Below, piece after piece: positions 1 to 6,036 of a DNA stretch of 6,958 nucleotides; the stretch's first letter is position 1, and each line of letters opens with the position of its first letter. The position numbers were made by a program, and so were the translations under genes. The notes beneath the pieces were generated by a model, which searched no databases, had not been told where the DNA came from, and worked only from the letters and a program-made list of their open reading frames with translations. The stretch is from Clostridiaceae bacterium. GTDB lineage: Bacteria > Bacillota > Clostridia > Oscillospirales > Acutalibacteraceae. Location of the stretch: contig CAJGCX010000094.1 of assembly GCA_904501895.1 (NCBI GenBank), positions 1 through 6,958 of the forward strand, written 5' to 3'.

Positions 1-421
1 ATCTGCCCTCAAGCATATCAACTCTCATATCATAGAATTCTTTCATTCCGTCATTGTCAAATTCGGTGTATTTAATGGATAACTTGTAGTCGTCACCATA
101 TAAAAACATAAAAGGATGAAGATTTTTCTCGTAAAAACAATCAAGAATTTTCTTGAGTACTGAACAGTCAATTTCGTGATACTTTACTGCCTTTTTCGTT
201 TCTGTGTCATACACAAAAACACCATTCATAAGCACAATAGGTGCAGAAAAATGTACACCGTCAAGAATAGGCATAGCACTGACCATACTTCTTGCAGTTG
301 CAACGGAAAAAGGAATACCCTTTTTGTAAAAATCATTCAGTTTTTCCTTTGTGAATTCACTCATTTTGCCATTACTCTGCAAAAGAGTCCCATCCATATC
401 GCTGATGTAAAGTGTTTTCAT
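1..421 (-). CDS. Cof-type HAD-superfamily phosphatase, N-terminal part
   Basis: The first 140 codons are present; the gene runs off the left edge. The protein opens MKTLYISDMDGTLL, with HAD motif I (D8-M-D10-G-T) in which D8 is the expected phospho-acceptor nucleophile and D10 the acid/base. Motif II is seen as SVATARS (T42), and a MNGVFVYD segment (residues 66-72) matches the 'NG' strand typical of Cof/YidA-type (subclass IIB) members. These enzymes are cytosolic Mg-dependent phosphatases acting on sugar phosphates, flavin or pyridoxal phosphates; the substrate cannot be read from the sequence. The cap domain and motifs III/IV lie outside the window. The start ATG (419-421) has a GAGGTC ribosome binding site at 425-430. 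It lies 55 nt downstream of leuB on the same strand with no clear promoter between, so it may be the third gene of the leuAB unit, although a palindrome lies in the gap. Confidence 0.9.
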   Translation of the reverse strand, partial: MKTLYISDMDGTLLQSNGKMSEFTKEKLNDFYKKGIPFSVATARSMVSAMPILDGVHFSAPIVLMNGVFVYDTETKKAVKYHEIDCSVLKKILDCFYEKNLHPFMFLYGDDYKLSIKYTEFDNDGMKEFYDMRVDMLEGR

Positions 422-442
422 AATGACCTCTTAAAATGGTAG

Positions 443-462
443 GGCGGGGTCTTGACCCCGCC
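443..462. repeat. GC-rich perfect palindrome between leuB and HAD gene
   Basis: Arms GGCGGGGTC (443-451) and GACCCCGCC (454-462) are perfectly complementary around a TT centre. This is strikingly GC-rich against the AT-rich surroundings. In the direction of transcription (minus) it is followed by CTACCATTTTAAG rather than a proper U-tract, so it is a poor intrinsic terminator. It could stabilise the 3' end of leuAB mRNA or be a dispersed REP-like palindrome. The latter is inference and needs a genome-wide count. Confidence 0.7.
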
Positions 463-476
463 GTAACTGATAAATC

Positions 477-1550
477 TTATTTAAGTAATGATACTACAAG
501 ATCGCCCATTTCTGAAGTTGTAACCTTCTTAAAGCCTTCCTCGTAAATATCAGGTGTACGAGCAATTTTAAGTGCTTCGTTAACTGCATCTTCAATAGAT
601 TTTGCAGCTTCCTTTTCATCAAATGAATACTGAAGCATCATTGCTGCAGAAAGGATTGTTGCAAGTGGGTTTGCCTTCTGCTGACCTGCAATGTCAGGAG
701 CAGAGCCGTGAATTGGCTCATAAAGTCCCATTTTACCTGTAGCAAGTGAAGCAGATGCAAGCATACCGATTGAACCACTAATCATAGATGCCTCATCAGA
801 AAGAATATCGCCAAAAATGTTTGAAGTAACGATAACATCAAACTGACCAGGATTTCTTACTAACTGCATAGCACAGTTGTCAACATACATATGAGAAAGT
901 TCAACCTCAGGGTATTCTGCTGACATCTTAATAACAGTTTCTCTCCAAAGACGAGAGCTTTCAAGAACATTTGCCTTATCAACGCTTGTGAGCTTCTTAT
1001 TTCTCTTCATAGCCATTTCAAAAGCTGTTCTTGCGATTCTTTCAACCTCAGGAACTGTGTACATTTCTGTATCGTATGCTGCAGGAACACCGTCAACTTC
1101 TTTTCTGGCTTTTTCGCCGAAGTAAATACCACCTGTAAGCTCACGTACAATCATAATGTCAAGACCGTCACCGATAATGCTATCCTTAATAGGTGATGCA
1201 GACTTGAGTGGTTCAAAAATCTTTGCAGGACGAAGGTTAGCGTAAAGTCCCAATGCACCACGAATGCCTAAAAGACCTGCTTCAGGACGCTGCTTGCCAG
1301 GAAGAGTGTCCCACTTAGGACCACCAACTGCACCAAGGAATACACAGTCAGCAGCCTTACAAGCATCAACTGTTTCCTGTGGAAGTGGTTCACCTATTGC
1401 GTCAATAGCACAGCCACCCATAAGCTTGTAATCATAATTGAATTTGAAGTTGTACTTTTCACCTGCTGCATCAAGCACCTTAAGTGCCTCGTCAACGATT
1501 TCAGGGCCGATTCCGTCACCCTTTAATACTACAATATTATATTCTTTCAT
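477..1550 (-). CDS. leuB: 3-isopropylmalate dehydrogenase LeuB
   Basis: The 357-residue protein is full length for the family. LeuB oxidises and decarboxylates 3-isopropylmalate with NAD+ to 2-oxoisocaproate, the third step of leucine synthesis, in the cytosol as a homodimer. The substrate-binding arginines are visible as R97 (LGIRGAL), R107 (NLRP) and R136 (VRELTGG). The catalytic pair is Y143 and K192, and the metal-binding aspartates are D224 (YVDN), D248 and D252 in the isocitrate/isopropylmalate dehydrogenase signature NIFGDILSDEASMISGS. The cofactor loop HGSAPDIAGQQKANP (281-295) carries D286, which marks NAD rather than NADP use. The start at 1548-1550 is chosen because GAGAGGA lies about 10 nt upstream. 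An in-frame start 12 codons further up would overlap leuA and lacks family similarity. leuA stops 2 nt before this ATG, so the genes are cotranscribed and probably translationally coupled. T-box control is inherited from the leuA leader. Confidence 0.97.
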   Translation of the reverse strand: MKEYNIVVLKGDGIGPEIVDEALKVLDAAGEKYNFKFNYDYKLMGGCAIDAIGEPLPQETVDACKAADCVFLGAVGGPKWDTLPGKQRPEAGLLGIRGALGLYANLRPAKIFEPLKSASPIKDSIIGDGLDIMIVRELTGGIYFGEKARKEVDGVPAAYDTEMYTVPEVERIARTAFEMAMKRNKKLTSVDKANVLESSRLWRETVIKMSAEYPEVELSHMYVDNCAMQLVRNPGQFDVIVTSNIFGDILSDEASMISGSIGMLASASLATGKMGLYEPIHGSAPDIAGQQKANPLATILSAAMMLQYSFDEKEAAKSIEDAVNEALKIARTPDIYEEGFKKVTTSEMGDLVVSLLK

Positions 1551-1552
1551 AA

Positions 1553-3259
1553 TTATTTTTCCTCTCTTACTACATTTGGCATACAACGGTTAACTGCACA
1601 AAGGATACCCTTGATAGAAGCGTAGTTAATGTTGTGTGAAATACCGATACCGAATACATCCTTGCCCTGTGGGTTTGTAATGTGGATATAGCTGACAGCC
1701 TTTGAGTCAGAGCCAACTGAGAATGCGTGCTCTGAGTAGTCGATGAAGTGGTAATCGCCAAGACCGATGCTGTTCATAGCCTGACAGAATGCACCGATAG
1801 GACCTGATGCAACGCCTTCAATCAACTGTGGCTCATTGCCATTGTACTTAATTGTACCGATAAAGTGTACCTTTGATTCCTCTGCACCGTGTTCTCTTTC
1901 TTCAAAGAATCTGTAGCTAAGAAGCTTGTAAGGACCTGTAACATTGAGATATTCCTGCTCGAAAAGTGTGAAGATTTCTTCTTTCTGAAGCTCTTTTCCT
2001 TTTTCGTCGCAAACCTTCTGAACAACCTTTGAGAATTCAGGATGCATAGCCTTTGGCATATTGTATCCGTATTCTGCCATGATGTATGCAACGCCACCCT
2101 TACCGGACTGGCTGTTGATACGGATAATTGGTTCATATTCACGACCAACGTCTGCAGGGTCGATAGGTAAATATGGTACTTCCCAATATTCAGTACCACT
2201 TGTACGCATATATTCCTTACCCTTGTTGATAGCATCCTGATGAGAGCCTGAGAATGCAGTGAAAACAAGCTCACCACCGTAAGGCTTTCTTGGGTCAACA
2301 GGCATTTTTGTTGTGCGCTCAAACATTTCCTTGATTTCGTTCATATTTGAGAAATCAAGACCAGGGTCAATACCCTGAGTGTACATATTAAGAGCAAGAG
2401 TAACAATGTCAACGTTACCTGTTCTTTCACCGTTGCCGAAAAGAGTACCTTCAATTCTGTCAGCACCTGCTAAAAGACCAAGCTCAGCAGCAGCAACAGC
2501 AGTACCTCTGTCGTTATGAGGATGTAAGCTGATGATTGCATTTTCACGATTCTTAAGCTTTCTGCAGAAGTATTCAATCTGGTCAGCGTGTCCGTTTGGA
2601 GTGCTTCCCTCAACAGTTGCAGGAAGGTTAAGGATAATCTTGTTATTCTCGTTGATGTCGAGTGCTTCCATTACCTTTTCACAGATAAGAACAGCGTTGT
2701 CCATTTCTGTACCTGAAAAGCTTTCAGGTGAATATTCGTAACGGATATTAACATCCTTCTGTGATTTTAATTCGTCAGTAAGCTCCTTGATAAGCTTTGC
2801 ACCCTGCACAGCAATATCAATAACACCCTCCATATCCTTCTTGAAAACAACCTTTCTCTGAAGAGTTGAGGTTGAATTGTAGAAATGGATAATAACATTT
2901 TTAGCACCGTCAATAGCTTCAAATGTCTTTCTGATAAGGTGTTCACGGCTCTGCACAAGCACCTGAATTGTAACATCATCAGGAATTAAATTCTTTTCAA
3001 TAAGTGTACGGAGAATTTCGTACTCAGTTTCAGAAGCTGATGGGAAACCAACCTCGATTTCCTTAAAGCCGATTTTAACAAGAGTTTTGAAATACTCGAT
3101 TTTTTCCTGAAGATTCATTGGGTCAATAAGTGCCTGATTACCGTCACGAAGGTCAACTGAGCACCAAACAGGTGGCTTTTCAATCACCTTTGACGGCCAT
3201 TGTCTGTCAGGAATGTTAATCGGTGTAAAAGGAATGTACTTTTCGCAACCATTTTTCAT
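1553..3259 (-). CDS. leuA: 2-isopropylmalate synthase LeuA (long form, type 2)
   Basis: The 568-residue protein catalyses the committed step of leucine synthesis: acetyl-CoA plus 2-oxoisovalerate gives 2-isopropylmalate. It opens with the FTPINIPDRQWPS block typical of the long actinobacterial/yeast-like form rather than the roughly 510-residue enterobacterial form. The HMGL-type TIM barrel occupies about residues 30-305. Visible active-site elements are SVDLRDGNQ (R38, D39 metal ligand), the ligands H246 and H248 in SLHPHND, and GNGERTGN (275-282), which is the second HMGL signature. A linker region follows, then a C-terminal LeuA regulatory domain (about 440-565) where leucine feedback is expected; leucine sensitivity itself is inferred from the family. 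The ribosome binding site TTGGAGG lies about 10 nt before ATG (3257-3259). A leucine T-box and terminator sit immediately upstream. leuB follows 2 nt after the stop. leuC and leuD are not adjacent here. Confidence 0.97.
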   Translation of the reverse strand: MKNGCEKYIPFTPINIPDRQWPSKVIEKPPVWCSVDLRDGNQALIDPMNLQEKIEYFKTLVKIGFKEIEVGFPSASETEYEILRTLIEKNLIPDDVTIQVLVQSREHLIRKTFEAIDGAKNVIIHFYNSTSTLQRKVVFKKDMEGVIDIAVQGAKLIKELTDELKSQKDVNIRYEYSPESFSGTEMDNAVLICEKVMEALDINENNKIILNLPATVEGSTPNGHADQIEYFCRKLKNRENAIISLHPHNDRGTAVAAAELGLLAGADRIEGTLFGNGERTGNVDIVTLALNMYTQGIDPGLDFSNMNEIKEMFERTTKMPVDPRKPYGGELVFTAFSGSHQDAINKGKEYMRTSGTEYWEVPYLPIDPADVGREYEPIIRINSQSGKGGVAYIMAEYGYNMPKAMHPEFSKVVQKVCDEKGKELQKEEIFTLFEQEYLNVTGPYKLLSYRFFEEREHGAEESKVHFIGTIKYNGNEPQLIEGVASGPIGAFCQAMNSIGLGDYHFIDYSEHAFSVGSDSKAVSYIHITNPQGKDVFGIGISHNINYASIKGILCAVNRCMPNVVREEK

Positions 3260-3277
3260 AATTTTTTACCTCCAAAT

Positions 3278-3314
3278 AAAAAACGCCCACTATCAAAGTT
3301 AGTTGATAGGGACG
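3278..3314 (-). terminator. T-box-controlled intrinsic terminator before leuA
   Basis: Read leftward, the arm CGTCC-CTATCAA (3314-3303) pairs with TTGATAG-T-GGGCG (3296-3284), leaving one bulged T and a 6-nt loop. A run of six T follows (3283-3278). The 5' arm contains CCCTA, which is also the 3' side of the antiterminator, so the two folds exclude each other. It ends about 20 nt before the leuA start. Confidence 0.92.
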
Positions 3315-3530
3315 ACGAAAAAAATCTATCGTGGTACCACCCTAATTCATCGGTAAAAACCGACCTTAGCGACCTCAAACAAGGTCCGACCTGATAACGG
3401 TGTCAACCGTCACGGGCTATGATTTCACCCGTGCAACTCCGAAATGAGCTATACACATAAGCACTGTGTTGTCTTGCACCAAACGACAACTCTCTGAAAG
3501 CAAGTGGTTTATGTCTTGTTTTCTTCACTG
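3278..3530 (-). promoter_or_regulatory. Leucine-specific T-box riboswitch of leuAB
   Basis: The 14-nt T-box AGGGTGGTACCACG is on the minus strand at 3343-3330. The antiterminator is explicit: AGGG plus a UGGUACC bulge plus ACGA (3332-3329) pairs with UCGU (3315-3312) and CCCU, the bulge receiving the tRNA acceptor end. Stem I shows ACATAA/TTATGT (3514-3509 with 3460-3455), an AGAGAG segment near 3491-3496, and an apical hairpin GTTGTC/GACAAC (3490-3485 with 3473-3468) whose loop contains the conserved GGTGCAA. On the 3' side of Stem I, TAG-CTC-ATTTCGGAG aligns with the usual specifier context, giving CTC (3448-3446), a leucine codon. Stem III is GACCT/AGGTC at 3386-3371. Uncharged tRNA-Leu(GAG) should stabilise the antiterminator and switch leuAB on. 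Specifier choice rests on alignment from memory of typical Stem I loops and agrees with the downstream genes. Confidence 0.95.
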
Positions 3531-3536
3531 TTTTTG

Positions 3537-3813
3537 TAAGGTGAGATGAGCTAAACCAAATACGGTTTTTGACAGCACCTTTTTGCCTATTCTTCGTTAA
3601 AATCTTGTAATACGGCAGTATGACTGCGATTTTATGCCTTGAATAGACAAAAATCTCCTCGTCAAAAACTGCCTTGCACCGTAAATACTTGAAATTCAGA
3701 TGAATTTTTACTTTTAAGACCGCAGATTTGCTGATGCAAATCAAGGATGAAAAAGTGAAAATTCGCCGGAGGTCTGTATTTACGGCGTGTTTGGTTTAAC
3801 TCATCTCACCTTA
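3537..3813 (-). repeat. 277-bp inverted-repeat element with nested stems (MITE-like or structured RNA)
   Basis: The ends are 24-bp inverted repeats (3537-3560 and 3790-3813) with one mismatch. They begin TAAGGTGAGATGAG and end in its complement, so a TA target duplication is possible. Inside are two separate arms. Arm A (3677-3787): 12-bp stem 3677-3688/3776-3787, 13-position stem 3703-3715/3751-3763 with one mismatch, and hairpin 3725-3731/3736-3742. Arm B (3565-3669): 9-bp stem 3565-3573/3661-3669, 13-bp stem 3580-3592/3641-3653, 6-bp stem 3599-3604/3628-3633, and hairpin 3615-3619/3623-3627. Together they make a three-way junction. The element lies downstream of the leuA promoter and 7 nt or so upstream of T-box Stem I, so it is transcribed as part of the leuAB leader. 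No transposase is encoded. I do not recognise a named RNA or MITE family. The strand given is that of its expected transcript. Confidence 0.85.
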
Positions 3814-3835
3814 AGGGCTATTTGATTTGTATTAT

Positions 3836-3864
3836 ATTGTATAGTATTTCTGCAGATTTGTCAA
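3836..3864 (-). promoter_or_regulatory. Promoter of the leuAB leader
   Basis: Reading leftward, TTGACA (3864-3859) and TACAAT (3841-3836) are separated by exactly 17 nt, a near-consensus sigma-A promoter. Transcription should begin around 3829, some 16 nt before the inverted-repeat element and about 570 nt before leuA. No comparable promoter was seen between the element and the T-box. Confidence 0.82.
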
Positions 3865-3893
3865 TATGCTATTTAAACCATTAAATTAAAATA

Positions 3894-3921
3894 TTGACAC
3901 TTGAAAAACTTATTTTAAAAT
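3894..3921 (+). promoter_or_regulatory. Promoter of the lipase-like gene
   Basis: TTGACA (3894-3899) and TAAAAT (3916-3921) are spaced by 16 nt, with a start expected near 3928 and a 5' UTR of roughly 37 nt. An alternative pair TTGAAA (3901-3906) and TAAGAT (3924-3929) with a 17-nt spacer overlaps it. The promoter is back-to-back with that of leuAB. Confidence 0.6.
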
Positions 3922-3964
3922 GTTAAGATTTTAATATAATTTTAAATTTAAGGAATTGAAAATT

Positions 3965-5134
3965 ATGAAAGAAAGAGAATTAAAATATCCTGTTATTTTT
4001 GTTCACGGTATGTTTGGTTGGGGTGAAGGAGAAGGCATATACAAAAAAATGCCATATTGGGGAGCCACAACCGGTAATCTTACAGAATTTTTGAGAGAAA
4101 GTGGATACGAGTGTTATGCAGCTTCAGTTGGTCCGATTTCAAGTGCATGGGACCAGGCTTGTCAACTATATGCTCAGCTCACGGGTACACAAGTTGATTA
4201 CGGTAAGGCTCACTCACAACTCCATAATCACAAACAATTCGGAAGAAAGTATGAAAAACCACTCTTTGATGGCTGGAGTGAAGAAAAGAAAGTTCATCTT
4301 GTGGGCCATAGCTTTGGTGGTTTGTGTATCCGTATGCTTTCGCATCTTTTAGAATATGGTGACCCTCGTGAAGTGGAAGCAAGTGGTGATGATGTTTCGC
4401 CACTGTTCAAGGGAGGCAACGGAAAATTAATATGCAGCATCAGTGCAATCTGTTCACCGTTAGATGTTGTTGATGCATATGAAGTTGCAGATAAATATAA
4501 ATTGTATCAGATTGTCAGAGCAAGTGCAGTTTTTTATTCCTGTGCTATGGGACGTTCACCTTTTAACGGTAAGGCAGTTGACTTCCATCTTGAGCATTTT
4601 GGACTTACAAATACTCCGGGACAAAAAGATGTTCAGACAGGACATCGTGCAAGAAAGTATTTAAGAAGAAGCTATAAAATGACAGATGAAAATATTTTTT
4701 CAGGATTGAAACCTGAGGGAATAACTAATTTGAATAATTTTGTGGAAATTGTACCACATATTTATTATTTCTCATTTCCGTTTAATGCTGTTGAATATGA
4801 TGAAAAAAAGAGAAAAGAAATAGCAAATAAAACGGATTTACCACTTATGCATTTTACTGCATTTCTGTTGCTTCATAATTCAAGACAGAAAGGTGTCAAT
4901 AACAGTGGTGGAAATGATGGTATGGTTGATGTTGATGCAGCACTATCTCCTCCGGACGAACCAAATATCAAATATACCGAAGGTATGGAATACAACCCGG
5001 GAATATGGCATGTTATGCCTATACGGGTAGGTGACCACGGCACTGCAATTGGATTGTTGGCAGATAAGGAAGAAACGCACAATTTCTATCTCAACATTAT
5101 GAATATGTTCAAAGAAATAGAAAGAAAAAAGTAA
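3965..5134 (+). CDS. Family I.5/I.6-like alpha/beta-hydrolase (triacylglycerol lipase-like), no signal peptide
   Basis: The 389-residue protein resembles Geobacillus and Staphylococcus lipases along its whole length. The oxyanion strand is YPVIFVHGMFGWGEGEG (8-24), and the nucleophile elbow is GHSFGG with S116. The candidate acid is D318 in GNDGMV, and the base is H358 in VGDHGTAIG. The family's zinc-site block WDQACQLYAQL...VDYGKAHSQLHNHKQFGRKY is conserved, giving D63, H83 and H89. The fourth ligand, Asp in the Geobacillus KLDQWGL motif, aligns with E210 of HLEHFGL. Known relatives are secreted and hydrolyse ester bonds of acylglycerols or phospholipids. This one starts MKERELKYP directly at the first beta strand with no signal peptide, so a cytosolic esterase or lipase acting on an internal substrate is inferred. 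The ATG at 3965 is preferred because AAGGA lies 10 nt upstream; an in-frame TTG at 3956 is too close to it. It appears monocistronic. Confidence 0.88.
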   Translation: MKERELKYPVIFVHGMFGWGEGEGIYKKMPYWGATTGNLTEFLRESGYECYAASVGPISSAWDQACQLYAQLTGTQVDYGKAHSQLHNHKQFGRKYEKPLFDGWSEEKKVHLVGHSFGGLCIRMLSHLLEYGDPREVEASGDDVSPLFKGGNGKLICSISAICSPLDVVDAYEVADKYKLYQIVRASAVFYSCAMGRSPFNGKAVDFHLEHFGLTNTPGQKDVQTGHRARKYLRRSYKMTDENIFSGLKPEGITNLNNFVEIVPHIYYFSFPFNAVEYDEKKRKEIANKTDLPLMHFTAFLLLHNSRQKGVNNSGGNDGMVDVDAALSPPDEPNIKYTEGMEYNPGIWHVMPIRVGDHGTAIGLLADKEETHNFYLNIMNMFKEIERKK

Positions 5135-5151
5135 TCTCTTCAATTTAATTG

Positions 5152-5180
5152 TTGATTTTAAAGTAAAAAAGTGATTTAAT
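5152..5180 (+). promoter_or_regulatory. Probable promoter of the membrane-protein pair
   Basis: TTGATT (5152-5157) and TTTAAT (5175-5180) are spaced by 17 nt, about 30 nt before the start codon of the first membrane gene. No terminator hairpin was seen in the 75 nt after the lipase gene, so some read-through from the lipase transcript is possible. Confidence 0.5.
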
Positions 5181-5209
5181 ATATCTATATTGTTTTAGGA
5201 GATGAGAAT

Positions 5210-6034
5210 ATGGACTTTAAAGAAAGTACAGGCTTGTACTTGATTGCCAGTGGCGTAATTATATTTGTTCTTGCTCAGTCAATTTTCTTCCTTGTAAAAG
5301 CATTAAAGCAAGGTAAGGCTTTGGGTATTGATAAGTCAAAATTACGTAACGCTATTACATCAAGTGCACTTTTTACAGTTCCGTCAGCGTTATCAATTCT
5401 TGCAACAGTTATTGCTCTTGCTCCATCATTGGGCTTGGTAATTCCTTGGGTAAGACTTTCAGTTATCGGTAACCTTATGTATGAGACAACTGCAGCAGAA
5501 AATGCTATGGAGGGTCTCGGACATGTAGGCGGTACAGCAGTTGAGGTTACTGACCCTGCTGTTTTTGCAGGTATTGCATGGGTTATGACTCTTGGTATCT
5601 GTTTCTCGCTTGTTATTTTGCCTTTCGTTGCAAAGCCATTACATAAGAAGATGCTTAGCTTAGGTAAAAAGGATGAAGCAAAAGAGGAAACAGGTGAAAA
5701 GAAAGAGAAGAAATCAGACGGTGGTATCGCAGGCTTTATTGACCTTTTAACACCTGCTGTTTTCATCGGTCTTATCGGTGCGTTTATTGCCCGTGCTATT
5801 GCCGGTGCAGGTAAGCCTGAAATCTTCGGTGACGGTGCAGGTGTGCTTTCAGTAATTACACTTGTTGTTGCTGTTGTAGTATCGTTGATTTTCGAAGTTG
5901 TTGCAAAGAAATGCAAGCTTACATGGCTTGAGCCATTCGTTATGCCAATCGGTATGATTGTGGCTATGGTTGTTGCAGTTATTATGTACAACGTATTGCC
6001 ACCTGAACTTGCAATTATGGAATGGAGGGGTTAA
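5210..6034 (+). CDS. DUF5058-like integral membrane protein
   Basis: The 274-residue protein resembles the uncharacterised DUF5058 family; this assignment is from recall of family sequences, not a search. Hydrophobic segments suggest about six membrane helices: near 8-31, 52-73, 74-88 (short or re-entrant), 116-141, 176-199, 212-232 and 242-263. A very charged, lysine/glutamate-rich loop (about 149-170, KKDEAKEETGEKKEKKSD) separates the two halves and should be cytoplasmic. Conserved-looking polar or helix-breaking residues lie in membrane-proximal stretches, for example VPSALS and TPAVFIGLIGAFIARA. No enzyme motif or nucleotide-binding site is seen. The ATG at 5210 has AGGAGATGAG just upstream. 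The stop codon lies 2 nt before the next gene's ATG, and that gene's ribosome binding site is inside this reading frame, so the two products are probably made together and may form a transporter or channel. Substrate is unknown. Confidence 0.8.
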   Translation: MDFKESTGLYLIASGVIIFVLAQSIFFLVKALKQGKALGIDKSKLRNAITSSALFTVPSALSILATVIALAPSLGLVIPWVRLSVIGNLMYETTAAENAMEGLGHVGGTAVEVTDPAVFAGIAWVMTLGICFSLVILPFVAKPLHKKMLSLGKKDEAKEETGEKKEKKSDGGIAGFIDLLTPAVFIGLIGAFIARAIAGAGKPEIFGDGAGVLSVITLVVAVVVSLIFEVVAKKCKLTWLEPFVMPIGMIVAMVVAVIMYNVLPPELAIMEWRG

Positions 6035-6036
6035 TT

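Noticed and set aside
176..442. 88-codon plus-strand reading frame at the left end
   Set aside because: It is antisense to the HAD phosphatase gene, which has clear motifs; its cysteine/histidine-rich composition is a shadow effect.
443..462. Intrinsic terminator after leuB
   Set aside because: The stem is strong, but the following minus-strand bases (CTACCATTTT) lack an immediate U-tract, and on the plus strand GTAACTGATAAA follows, so neither direction fits.
1551..1586. Upstream in-frame start adding 12 residues to LeuB
   Set aside because: It would overlap the end of leuA, the added residues do not fit the family N-terminus, and the ATG at 1548-1550 has a proper ribosome binding site.
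3403..3744. 113-codon minus-strand reading frame across the leader
   Set aside because: It runs through both the inverted-repeat element and the T-box Stem I, has no good ribosome binding site, and its apparent sequence is explained by the structured DNA. If the element is repeated, database 'hypothetical proteins' resembling it would be repeat translations.
3537..3813. Insertion sequence with transposase
   Set aside because: The element has terminal inverted repeats but is only 277 bp and encodes no transposase fragment that I can recognise, so at most it is non-autonomous.
5275..5991. 238-codon minus-strand reading frame
   Set aside because: It lies wholly antisense to the DUF5058-like gene; low-complexity Thr/Ile/Ala content reflects the complement of hydrophobic codons, and there is no ribosome binding site.
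6022..6036. Upstream ATG adding 5 residues to the second membrane protein
   Set aside because: This ATG lies within or beside the GGAGGGG ribosome binding site that serves the ATG at 6037.
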